Shown here piece by piece: positions 28,195 to 36,821 of a stretch of DNA of 38,190 bases. The stretch is taken from assembly GCA_026414955.1 (NCBI GenBank), contig JAOAIA010000003.1, forward strand, positions 1 to 38,190, written 5' to 3'. The DNA comes from Candidatus Bipolaricaulota bacterium (GTDB lineage: Bacteria; Bipolaricaulota; Bipolaricaulia; RBG-16-55-9; DRXL01). The notes beneath the pieces were generated by a model. That model was not told the origin of the DNA. It worked only from the letters and a program-made list of their open reading frames with translations, and searched no databases. Position 1 is the first letter of the stretch, and the number at the start of each line of letters is the position of its first letter. Position numbers and translations under genes: made by a program.

Positions 28195-28461
28195 ATGTCC
28201 TGGACTGTTGGGTTTACCCCGGAAGCGTATAAAGAATTCCAGCACTTCCCGCGCGATCAACAGCAGATGATCCAACGGGCTATTGACCGAATGCGTAACG
28301 ACCCTTTTCAAGGCAACGTGAGGCCTCTCAAAGGGAAGGAATGGAAGGGGCTATACCGTAAGGTCATCGGGCGGTATCGGCTCTTCTTTCTTCCGATCTT
28401 CAGCAGACGGCACGTCGAGATCATCACCATCCGCCCACGTACTGAGAAGACCTATCGGTGA
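28195..28461 (+). CDS. RelE/ParE superfamily toxin
   Basis: WTVGFTPEAYKEFQHFPRDQQQMIQRAIDRM...VRPLKGKEWKGLYRKVIGRYRLFFLPIFSRRHVEIITIRPRTEKTYR. Confidence 0.85.
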   Translation: MSWTVGFTPEAYKEFQHFPRDQQQMIQRAIDRMRNDPFQGNVRPLKGKEWKGLYRKVIGRYRLFFLPIFSRRHVEIITIRPRTEKTYR

Positions 28462-28471
28462 CAAGCTTGGC

Positions 28472-30640
28472 TCATGTTCCCTTCCTCGACTGCTGACCCT
28501 TCGGCCTCAAATCCACATAGAGAATATTTCCACATGCTGTCACGGCGTTGCTCGCGGGCACGTCATACTCCGCGAGAGTGCTGCCATCGGGGAGCGTCAC
28601 GCGGAGGCGCTGCGCTCCAGCACTGTTATTAGTGTAGACCAAGCAGCCATCAGTGCCGTGCTCGCTCCGCGCCCACGCCGACGGATTGGCAAACTCGAGC
28701 TTGCTGAAGAAGAGCGTGACCAACTCTCCCGTCGGGACACTCTCAGTGATCACAATCTCGACGGGCACGGTGAACGGGCTGTTCTGCGCGTTCTCAGCCG
28801 TGATCACAATCGCGCTCTCATGGGTCCCCGCAGCCAGCCCAGCGATATCGAGGCTGACTTGCACAAGTGCCCGCCCAACTCCTTGAATCGAGGAAAGCTT
28901 CACGAAATCCGACTGGGCTTGCGCCGTCCAGGCGAAATCTCCCTCCCCTACGTTCGTGATCTCCAGAAGCCGCGGAGCCGGAGCTGGGCCGTTCGCTTGT
29001 GCGACAAACTTGAGCTTCTCCGGGAAGGCCGCAATCGTCACTGCGGCGGGCTTCTCTTCTTTGAGCGGCTCACCTAACGCAATGCGCCCGGCCCCGTAGG
29101 TGTTATCCGGGCCGTCGTCGCCGCGATCTACGGCGCGCGAGGCGAGAAAGGCCGCGATCTCCTTGGGGCTCCAGTTGGGCCGAGCGCTCTTGACGAGCGC
29201 CGCAGTGCCAGCAAGGTGTGGGCTGGCTGCTGAGGTTCCAAAGAACGGCCGAAACGTCGAGGTGCGCACGCCGTCGGGGGCAGTGAAATCGGGCTTGATC
29301 CTCCCGTCTTTCGTCGGCCCGCGCGAGCTGTAGCGTCGCACGGAATCGCCGCGAAAATCTACGGCACCAACGCTGTAAGCACTGGGGGAGATCGCTGGCT
29401 CGAAGATCCCAATGCTCCCTGTGAAGACCATATACTCCGGTTCGACGTCTATGACCGAGACGTCGAGCTGTGCTGTGGGCCTGGTCGCGGTGCGCTGGCG
29501 AATCTTTAAGTGATATCTCCCGGAATCGCGTGCCGTGAAGAAGAGCAAGCGCGAAGGCCAGCCGGAACGCAGTTGGCCGCCGCTGGAGCGCCGACGATCG
29601 GCGTCATCGAAGAGCATGAGTTCATAATTCTCCGTAGCGCGCCCGCACTTGTCCTCCCAACTGAGCACCGCGATCACAGTCTCGTCGGCATCGACCTCGA
29701 AGGAAAGCCCTTCATCATCCCCTAAGAAGTTATGGAACCCATCTTTATCTGGGTCGTCGAAGATCCCCTCCCAATGCTCCGTGCCGTGATTCCCCACAGA
29801 GACGGCCCAGAAGATCCCAGCGTCGCGCGCTCGCTTGACAATAGGCTCAATAAGCCCCGTGCCCTCCCAGGGGCAGCCCGTCCCCAAGAAATTAAACGAC
29901 GTATTGATCACGTGCACGCCCTCGGAGATCAGAAAGTCTACGGCACGCCCGAGCTGGACATCGGTGTCAAAATTGACCAAATAGAACGTCGCTTCTGGGG
30001 CAAAATCGTAGACGATCTCCGCGACGGCAGTGCCGTGGCGCTCATCGGCTTCGATGTCCTCGTCACGGTTGAACGAGCGCACGATGACGCGCTCCGCTGG
30101 GGGCAGCTCACTCCCTAACAGCCTTTGGTAGCCCCTGAATCCTGCGTCTATGATGGCGACTTTCACCCCTTGGCCCTTGATCCCCGCCTCGTGCCAGAAG
30201 TTCGCCCCGATCACACGCACGCCCTCGCTAACGGTGTTGCCCTGCTCCCAGACGGGCACGAACGGCGTGCGCACCCAGGAGACAGCACTGAGCCCGGCAA
30301 GCGCAGTCACAGCTTGTATGGGCACAAATGCTTGGATAAGATTGTCATAGACAGCCTCGACGTGCCCGCCGAGCGCCGCCACGCGCGCTTGAATATCCTT
30401 TACTTCAGAGACTCTCGTCGCTTCGAGCACGATGCGCACTCTTCCAGCTTTGAGGTCTTCGGGCTTATTGGCGGGCAGCGAGGGAGGCTCTAAGCCCGAC
30501 TCGAACGCTATCAGGCTTTCGGCGAGTAAGTCTTGGATCTTCTGCGCACGCACGTCTTGGGCCTTTGGGCTTGTGGACACGACGACCGACACCGCGATGA
30601 GTAAGACTCCGAGGACAAGTAGCTTTCTCATGCTCTTCAA
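28472..30640 (-). CDS. Secreted subtilisin-like (S8) serine protease with N-terminal pro-region and C-terminal Ig-like domain
   Basis: Signal peptide; catalytic motifs VAIIDAGFRG (Asp), DERHGTAVAEIV (His), FFGTSAASPHLAGTAALV (Ser); C-terminal beta-rich region. Confidence 0.92.
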   Translation of the reverse strand: MKSMRKLLVLGVLLIAVSVVVSTSPKAQDVRAQKIQDLLAESLIAFESGLEPPSLPANKPEDLKAGRVRIVLEATRVSEVKDIQARVAALGGHVEAVYDNLIQAFVPIQAVTALAGLSAVSWVRTPFVPVWEQGNTVSEGVRVIGANFWHEAGIKGQGVKVAIIDAGFRGYQRLLGSELPPAERVIVRSFNRDEDIEADERHGTAVAEIVYDFAPEATFYLVNFDTDVQLGRAVDFLISEGVHVINTSFNFLGTGCPWEGTGLIEPIVKRARDAGIFWAVSVGNHGTEHWEGIFDDPDKDGFHNFLGDDEGLSFEVDADETVIAVLSWEDKCGRATENYELMLFDDADRRRSSGGQLRSGWPSRLLFFTARDSGRYHLKIRQRTATRPTAQLDVSVIDVEPEYMVFTGSIGIFEPAISPSAYSVGAVDFRGDSVRRYSSRGPTKDGRIKPDFTAPDGVRTSTFRPFFGTSAASPHLAGTAALVKSARPNWSPKEIAAFLASRAVDRGDDGPDNTYGAGRIALGEPLKEEKPAAVTIAAFPEKLKFVAQANGPAPAPRLLEITNVGEGDFAWTAQAQSDFVKLSSIQGVGRALVQVSLDIAGLAAGTHESAIVITAENAQNSPFTVPVEIVITESVPTGELVTLFFSKLEFANPSAWARSEHGTDGCLVYTNNSAGAQRLRVTLPDGSTLAEYDVPASNAVTACGNILYVDLRPKGQQSRKGT

Positions 30641-30718
30641 CCCCTTCTCAGTAAAAATTCTCCGCTATTATACCAAATTGCTGGGGCGCTCTGACAATAG
30701 TGCCTGAAAAATAGAGAA

Positions 30719-30736
30719 AGCGTGCTGAAGCACGCT
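30719..30736. repeat. REP-like hairpin, same type as the second hairpin of the oxidase-operon array
   Basis: AGCGTGCTgaAGCACGCT; compare AGTGTGCTgaAGCACGCT at 17294-17311. Confidence 0.75.
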
Positions 30737-30760
30737 GGACAGCCGGCTTGTGCTTCCCAG

Positions 30761-31204
30761 TTATCTATCGGGCCTGGGTCGCACCGGCAGCCGAATAAAC
30801 TCAATATGCGGATGCTTCGCCAGCTTAAGCAGCGCCTTGAGGGGGACGAGCGCCTGGAGCTGATTCTCGTAGTCCGTCTCTACGGTGCCGTCGAGCGCTT
30901 CAACGGCCCAACGCAACTCCTCTAATGCTTCAACGTGAGTCGCTTCGATCACGACGACGACCTTGCCGTCCTTGAAGTCTTGCTCAAAACCGTGCTCCTT
31001 CGCGAACGCTGCGGGATCGGCAGCAGAGACGAGAGAGACGAGGTGCTCTTGGAGCTTGGGGTAGTCATCAGGGTTGAGGGTCACAGGTGGCTCCGGTTTG
31101 GTATATGTCGGTGGTGAACTGGGTTGCGTCGAGATATACCAGAATGCTCCGACAATCAACACGAGCACGACCAACGCTGTGAAAAACCCCAGCGTCTTCT
31201 GCAT
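30761..31204 (-). CDS. Membrane-anchored stand-alone subtilase pro-region-like protein
   Basis: N-terminal TM (LGFFTALVVLVLIVGAFWYI), then GKVVVVIEATHVEALEELRWAVEALDGTVETDYENQLQALVPLKALLKLAKHPHIEFIRLP, similar to the pro-region of the adjacent protease. Confidence 0.75.
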   Translation of the reverse strand: MQKTLGFFTALVVLVLIVGAFWYISTQPSSPPTYTKPEPPVTLNPDDYPKLQEHLVSLVSAADPAAFAKEHGFEQDFKDGKVVVVIEATHVEALEELRWAVEALDGTVETDYENQLQALVPLKALLKLAKHPHIEFIRLPVRPRPDR

Positions 31205-31249
31205 GGTGACTCCTTTCTGAGCTGCCCCCTTCCCAACGCAGGGCAGGGG

Positions 31250-32563
31250 TTAGGTCCTTCGCACGATGAGCTTGCCGTTCTCAATGCGCTCGACGCGCAC
31301 AGACTCGCCGGGCTTGATCGGCTTGTCTACCGCTACTGCGAGCCAATACTCCCCCTGGACGAAGACCATCCCCGTTGGGTTCAGCTCGTCGCGTGCTGTG
31401 CCCACCGCGCCGATCATCCCCTCTTTCCCCGTCGCAATGGGCTTGCGCTGAATGAGCAAGCCCTTCGTGACCATAAATACGAAGAGTGCCGTGATCGTCC
31501 CTACGGTCACAAAGATATTAATGGGAGAGATGCTGAGCGCGGGGGCCTCGAAGCTCTCGATATCAAACAGCATAAACGACCCGATCAAGAGCGAGATCAC
31601 CCCGCCAATCGTGAGTGCTAAGTGTGTCGAGGCAAAGATATCAATCACCATCAAGGTTGCTCCCAGGAGGATGAACGCTAGCCCCGCAACGTTGAGCGGC
31701 AAGACCTGCAAGCCCAGCAGGGCTAGCAGCAGACAGATCGCACCGCCAATGCCGACGCCAAAGCCGGGGGTGAAGAACTCCGCAATGAGCGCGTAAATCC
31801 CGATGGTCAAGAGCAAGTAGACGACGTTGGGATCGGCTAAGTAACTCATGACTTGCTCTTTGAAGTTACGCTCGTAAGTTGTGAGGGGCACCCCAGACGT
31901 TCGCAAGCGGATCGTCTGGCCGTCGCGCTGCAACTCATAGCCATCAAGACGAGCCAGCAGCTCCTCACGGCTGTTGGCGATCAGATTGATGATATTATTC
32001 TCTAAGGCTTCGCGAGCTGTGAGCGACTTGCCCTCGAACACGAACTTTTCCGCCCACTCTTTGGAGCGCCCGCGCTTCTCGGCGATCTTGCGCGCTTCGG
32101 AAGCGACGAACTCCACGATCTTCTTGCGGGCGGAGTCGTCTTCATCAGGCTGCTGGCCCTCGCTGGGGGCCAGCGAGACGGGAGTCGAAGAGCCGATATT
32201 GGTGCCCTCGGCCATCGCAGCGATATCCGCGGCCATCGTGATAAACGCGCCCGCAGATGCTGCGCGTGCTCCCCCCGGCCCCACCCAGACTACTATCGGG
32301 ATGGGGGAGTTCAAGATCGCGCTGACCATGTCTTTGGTAGATTCTAAAAGCCCGCCGGGGGTGTCCAAGCGAATGATCAAGAGCGAAGCAGCGTCGCGGT
32401 GCGCTTCGCTGATGACGCGCAGCAGAAAGTCTTTGGTGATGGGATTGATCGAGCTAGCAAGTTCGGTATAGGCGATCAATGGAGCAGTAGCTTGAGGCTG
32501 GCCCACTGTGAGAGCCGCTCCCAAGCCGAGCGAGAAGATCGCAATTGTCCATCGGTGGCGCAT
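31250..32563 (-). CDS. nfeD: NfeD-type membrane-bound serine protease (ClpP-class)
   Basis: LIIRLDTPGGLLESTKDMVSAILNSPIPIVVWVGPGGARAASAGAFITMAADIAAMAEGTNIGSSTPV; C-terminal TM region and NfeD OB-fold. Confidence 0.93.
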   Translation of the reverse strand: MRHRWTIAIFSLGLGAALTVGQPQATAPLIAYTELASSINPITKDFLLRVISEAHRDAASLLIIRLDTPGGLLESTKDMVSAILNSPIPIVVWVGPGGARAASAGAFITMAADIAAMAEGTNIGSSTPVSLAPSEGQQPDEDDSARKKIVEFVASEARKIAEKRGRSKEWAEKFVFEGKSLTAREALENNIINLIANSREELLARLDGYELQRDGQTIRLRTSGVPLTTYERNFKEQVMSYLADPNVVYLLLTIGIYALIAEFFTPGFGVGIGGAICLLLALLGLQVLPLNVAGLAFILLGATLMVIDIFASTHLALTIGGVISLLIGSFMLFDIESFEAPALSISPINIFVTVGTITALFVFMVTKGLLIQRKPIATGKEGMIGAVGTARDELNPTGMVFVQGEYWLAVAVDKPIKPGESVRVERIENGKLIVRRT

Positions 32564-32567
32564 AGAC

Positions 32568-32926
32568 TGGTGGAGGTGGCGGGAATCGAACCCGCGTCCG
32601 GAGATGCTTTCGTTTGGCTTCTACAGGCTTAGTCCGGTGTTTTCGTTTAAGATCGGCCGCTCCCACCGAACAGGATCGTCCGATCCGAGCCCCATTTGAA
32701 GATTCCCACGCGCCCCGGAGCCGCGCGCGCGGTCAGCCCGTCTCGTCGGTCCCTCATGCGAGCCGACGGGCTAAGCCCTCATGAGAGATGCCTCTCTCTA
32801 GTTCAGAGAGGCAGTGGCGTAAGCAAAAGAGTTGGCACTTCTGGTGCCTTCGACCGTTTTTGGGAGGTGGCCGCAACTCCGCCTGCGACCGCCCTGCCGC
32901 ATCCCCGTCGAATCCAGTGCACCCCC
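32568..32926 (-). ncRNA. ssrA: Transfer-messenger RNA (tmRNA)
   Basis: 5' GGGGGTGCACTGGATTCGACGGGG...; 3' GGACGCGGGTTCGATTCCCGCCACCTCCACCA; acceptor stem with a G3-U70 wobble; tag ORF followed by hairpin GCCTCTCTgaactagAGAGAGGC. Confidence 0.95.
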
Positions 32927-32959
32927 ATCTGTCAAAGACCATGCGCGCTGCGCATTCTT

Positions 32960-32987
32960 ATTATAGCAAAGAGTCGTGAGGTTTCAA
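32960..32987 (-). promoter_or_regulatory. Promoter TTGAAA-16-TATAAT for the tmRNA
   Basis: Minus-strand reading TTGAAAcctcacgactctttgcTATAAT, about 33 nt upstream of the tmRNA 5' end. Confidence 0.6.
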
Positions 32988-33189
32988 AATGCAGCGAGCA
33001 GGGTATTCATCGCAATTTCCCCCTGGTTGTAAACCTCTCTTGTCTTGCGCGCGTTCCCGTCCCCGCCTGGGATGATGATCCTGCGCACGGCTAAGGATTC
33101 TGAGGTACGGCAAGTCCCCGACGCTGCGCGAGCTATAATGCTGAGTTTGCATAGCTGTCACCCTCAGCTTAAAATAAAATCGTTCATCT

Positions 33190-34281
33190 CTACAGCTCTT
33201 CCTCCAGTTGTTTCAGCAACTCCTGCGCCCGGCGCGATAAGCCCTTGGGGACTTGAACTTTCACCGTAACGTATTGGTCGCCCTTGCCCCAGCCCTGCAA
33301 GTGCGGAATCCCCTTCCCAGAGAGCTTAAATCGCTCTCCCGCTTGCGTCCCCGCTGGGATCGTCAGCTCTTCTTCGCCGTAGAGCGTGGGAACTTTGACG
33401 CGCGCCCCAAGAGCAGCTTGCGTGAACTTAATCGGCAGCTCAACGTAAATATCGTCGCCCTGGCGCTGAAAGATCGGATGCGGACGTACTTCGACGGTGA
33501 TATAGAGATCACCCGGCGACCCCCCTTCCAGTCCGGCATTGCCCTCGCCTGCTAGGCGCAACCGAGACCCCGTATCTACCCCCGGCGGAATCTTCACCGA
33601 TAATTGGCTCTCCGTCTTCACTCGCCCAGAGCCGTGACACCGCCGACATGGGTGCTCTATGATCTCGCCCGTGCCGCCGCAGCGCCCGCACGTGCGAATG
33701 TTCACAAAGCTCCCCAAGAGCGTCTGCTGACGGTATTGAATCTCCCCGCGCCCACGACAATCCGGGCAGACCGTGCGCTGCGTCCCCGGCTCAACCCCCG
33801 TCCCCCTGCAGACGTCACAGACAGTGTATCTGGGCACGGTGAGCTTCATCTGGGCTCCAAACGCTGCGTCTTCGAGATTAATTCTCAAACGATACTCCAA
33901 GTCTTCGCCGCGTTGGGCGCGGCTGCGCCGCCGGTCGCGCGTGGTGCGTGTGCGCAGCCCCTCGCCAAAGAACATATCGAAAATATCTTCCCACGCCGAG
34001 CCGAACCCGAACTCCTCAAACGCCTCGCGTGCCCGACGGAAATCGCGCAGATCAAAGTCGAAGCGTTGCTCCGGCCCGACATGCCCGAAGCGATCATACT
34101 GGGCGCGCTTGTCGGGATCGCTCAGGACTTCATAGGCTTCGGCAGCTTCTTTGAACTTTTCTGGGTCGCCGCCCTTGTCAGGATGATATTTCTTTGCAAG
34201 CTGCCGAAACGCTTTCTTGATCTCGTCTTGTGAGGCATCCCGCGAGACGCCTAAGATCTCGTAGTAGTCCTTCCTAGCCAT
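33190..34281 (-). CDS. dnaJ: Chaperone DnaJ
   Basis: [35 protein letters not shown], four CxxCxGxG repeats. Confidence 0.96.
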   Translation of the reverse strand: MARKDYYEILGVSRDASQDEIKKAFRQLAKKYHPDKGGDPEKFKEAAEAYEVLSDPDKRAQYDRFGHVGPEQRFDFDLRDFRRAREAFEEFGFGSAWEDIFDMFFGEGLRTRTTRDRRRSRAQRGEDLEYRLRINLEDAAFGAQMKLTVPRYTVCDVCRGTGVEPGTQRTVCPDCRGRGEIQYRQQTLLGSFVNIRTCGRCGGTGEIIEHPCRRCHGSGRVKTESQLSVKIPPGVDTGSRLRLAGEGNAGLEGGSPGDLYITVEVRPHPIFQRQGDDIYVELPIKFTQAALGARVKVPTLYGEEELTIPAGTQAGERFKLSGKGIPHLQGWGKGDQYVTVKVQVPKGLSRRAQELLKQLEEEL

Positions 34282-34296
34282 GAGAGCTCCCCATTG

Positions 34297-34361
34297 GAAT
34301 CACGGAGCACACGGACAGAGCCACGGATTACACGGAGACGATCACTTCCGTGCCGTGATTC
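34297..34361. repeat. Imperfect inverted repeat between dnaK and dnaJ
   Basis: GAATCACGG...CCGTGATTC arms with several internal ACGGA units; the right arm overlaps the dnaK stop codon. Confidence 0.6.
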
Positions 34362-36213
34362 AATCGTCCTTCTTCTCGTACTCGGCGTCAATGTACTTTT
34401 CGCCCTTTCCGTCTGAAGATTGCTGCTCCGAGCTTGGCCCGCCGGCAGCCTGAGCACTACTTGCTTGATAGATCTCGCGCCCAAGCTCTAAGCTGACTTC
34501 TTCAAGCTCTTTCATCGCTTGACGGACCTCAGCGATTGGGGCTGGGCTCTTGAGTTTCTCTCGCAGAGCGTCAGCAGCTCGCTGGATGCGGTCGCGCGTC
34601 GCGGCGCTCACTTTGCTCCCGTGCTCTTTGAGAGCTTTTTCAGCCGCGTAGACCATCTGGTCGGCGCGGTTGCGCGTCTCAACTTCCTCGGCGCGACGGC
34701 GATCCTCTTCTTCGTAGCGCTTGGCGTCCTCTTGCATGCGCTTGATCTCTTCGTCGCTCAGGCGCGACTGCTCTTTAATGACTATACTGGCAGACTTCCC
34801 CGTCGCTTTGTCTTTGGCCGTGACGTGGAGAATGCCGTCCACGTCAATGCTGAACGTCACGTCGATCTGCGGGACGCCGCGCGGCGCCGGCGGAATCCCC
34901 GTGAGCTGGAAGCGCCCCAGAGATTTGTTGTCTGCAGCGAACTTGCGCTCCCCTTGCGTGATGTGAATGTCTACGGTCGTCTGGCCGTCCTCAGCCGTCG
35001 TAAACGTCTTGGTGCGCTCGACGGGGATGGTCGTGTTGCGCTCGATAATCGGGGTCGCGATCCCGCCCAGCGTTTCGATAGAGAGCGTCAGCGGGGTCAC
35101 GTCGAGCAAGACGATCTGGTCCACTTCACCGGCGAGCACACCGCCTTGGATCGCTGCTCCCATCGCCACGACCTCGTCGGGGTTGATCTCTTTGTTGAGC
35201 TTGGCCGAGCCGAACATCTCCGCGACGCGCTCTTGGACTCTGGGCATTCGGGTGCTGCCGCCGACTAAGACGACTTGCTGAATCTGTTTGGGCGAGAGCT
35301 TGGCGTCGCTGAGCGCCTGCTCCACGATTCTCATAGTTCTGTCTACCAAGTCGTCGGTGAGGGCTTGGAACTTCGCACGGGTGAGCTTGCGCTCCAAGTG
35401 CTTCGGCCCACGAGCATCCGCAGCGATATACGGCAGATTGATGATCGTCTCGGTCTTGAACGAGAGTTCTTTCTTGGCGGCTTCAGCCGCGTCCTTGAGG
35501 CGCTGCAGCGCCGACAAGTCTTTCGAGAGATCAATCCCCGTCTCGGCTTTGAACTCCGCGATCAGCCAGTCAATGATGCGCTGATCGAAATCTTTGCCGC
35601 CGAGATAGGTGTCTCCCGAGGTAGACTTCACTTCGAAGACGCCGTCGCCGATATCTAAGATCGTGACATCGAACGTTCCGCCGCCCAAGTCATAGACTAA
35701 AATCGTCTCGTCCTTCTCTTTGTCGAGGCCGTAGGCGAGCGACGCTGCCGTCGGCTCGTTGATAATGCGCTCGACTTCCAGCCCGGCGATCTTGCCCGCG
35801 TCTTTGGTCGCTTGGCGCTGCTGCTGATTGAAATACGCCGGCACCGTAATAACAGCTTTAGTGATCTTGAAGCCAAGCTTCTCTTCGGCGTCCTTCTTCA
35901 GTTTCTGGAGGATCATCGCCGAGATCTCTTCGGGGGAATACTCTCTGGTCGTCCCGCCGGCCGTGATCTTGACGCGATAGTCCGTGCCCATCTTGCGCTT
36001 GATCTCTTGCACGGTGCGCTCAGGGTTGGTGATCGCCTGGCGCTTGGCGAGCGTCCCGATCAAGCGTTCCCCGGTCTCGGTGAACGCCACGACCGAGGGC
36101 GTGATGCGCTCCCCTTCGGCGTTGGTGATGATCTCCGGCTTGCCGCCTTCGACGAGTGCTATCGCAGATTTTGTGGTTCCCAAGTCAATACCCACGATTC
36201 TCTCTTTGGCCAT
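34360..36213 (-). CDS. dnaK: Chaperone DnaK
   Basis: [51 protein letters not shown]. Confidence 0.97.
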   Translation of the reverse strand: MAKERIVGIDLGTTKSAIALVEGGKPEIITNAEGERITPSVVAFTETGERLIGTLAKRQAITNPERTVQEIKRKMGTDYRVKITAGGTTREYSPEEISAMILQKLKKDAEEKLGFKITKAVITVPAYFNQQQRQATKDAGKIAGLEVERIINEPTAASLAYGLDKEKDETILVYDLGGGTFDVTILDIGDGVFEVKSTSGDTYLGGKDFDQRIIDWLIAEFKAETGIDLSKDLSALQRLKDAAEAAKKELSFKTETIINLPYIAADARGPKHLERKLTRAKFQALTDDLVDRTMRIVEQALSDAKLSPKQIQQVVLVGGSTRMPRVQERVAEMFGSAKLNKEINPDEVVAMGAAIQGGVLAGEVDQIVLLDVTPLTLSIETLGGIATPIIERNTTIPVERTKTFTTAEDGQTTVDIHITQGERKFAADNKSLGRFQLTGIPPAPRGVPQIDVTFSIDVDGILHVTAKDKATGKSASIVIKEQSRLSDEEIKRMQEDAKRYEEEDRRRAEEVETRNRADQMVYAAEKALKEHGSKVSAATRDRIQRAADALREKLKSPAPIAEVRQAMKELEEVSLELGREIYQASSAQAAGGPSSEQQSSDGKGEKYIDAEYEKKDD

Positions 36214-36249
36214 AGCAACCTCCTTTGAAGATTCTGCTTGCTTGCCCCC

Positions 36250-36816
36250 TCACCTCTTGTTGCTCCCCTCTCCCTCGGAGGGGGGAGGGGACGGGGGCGA
36301 GGGTGAATATCTGCTGACTTTGACCTTGCTGGGGCGCAGCACGCGGCCCGCGCGCTGATATCCCCGCTCGAATTCCTCCAAGACTTTGCCGCCAGCTTCG
36401 GTCGTTTCTACCGTGATCAACGCCTCATGAAGTGCGGGATCGAACGTCTCGCCCAGGGCTACGATGGGCTGGACGCCCTTGCTCGCCAAGAACGTATGAA
36501 ACTGGGCGAAGATGCGCTCGACTCCCTCAATAAAAGAGTCTTTATCGTTGTTCTTGTTAAACGTGCGGAACGCGCGCTCGAAGTTATCATAGATGGGCAA
36601 AATCTCTAACAACAGCGCGTCCTCGAGCCGTCGAAAGAGTTCTTCGTTCTCGCGGGCGATGCGCTTCTTGTAGTTCTCAAAATCCGCGTGAACCCGCTGG
36701 AGTCTCTCGACAAGCTCTTTGTTGTGGCGCTCTTTGGCTTCGAGCGCCGCTTTGAGTGCAGCAAGTTCTTGATTTGTCTCTTGGGTTTGAGTCTGCTCCG
36801 TGTTGGTCTCGTCCAT
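36250..36816 (-). CDS. grpE: Nucleotide exchange factor GrpE
   Basis: LQRVHADFENYKKRIARENEELFRRLEDALLLEILPIYDNFERA, ALHEALITVE. ATG at 36816 has a GAGGTGA SD; GTG at 36825 is the alternative. Confidence 0.93.
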   Translation of the reverse strand: MDETNTEQTQTQETNQELAALKAALEAKERHNKELVERLQRVHADFENYKKRIARENEELFRRLEDALLLEILPIYDNFERAFRTFNKNNDKDSFIEGVERIFAQFHTFLASKGVQPIVALGETFDPALHEALITVETTEAGGKVLEEFERGYQRAGRVLRPSKVKVSRYSPSPPSPPPSEGEGSNKR

Positions 36817-36821
36817 AGTGA

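Noticed and set aside
33134-33185. TATAAT plus GCTGAG...CTCAGC hairpin downstream of dnaJ as a small RNA gene
   Set aside because: No matching -35 and the hairpin is weak with no T-tract; insufficient support.
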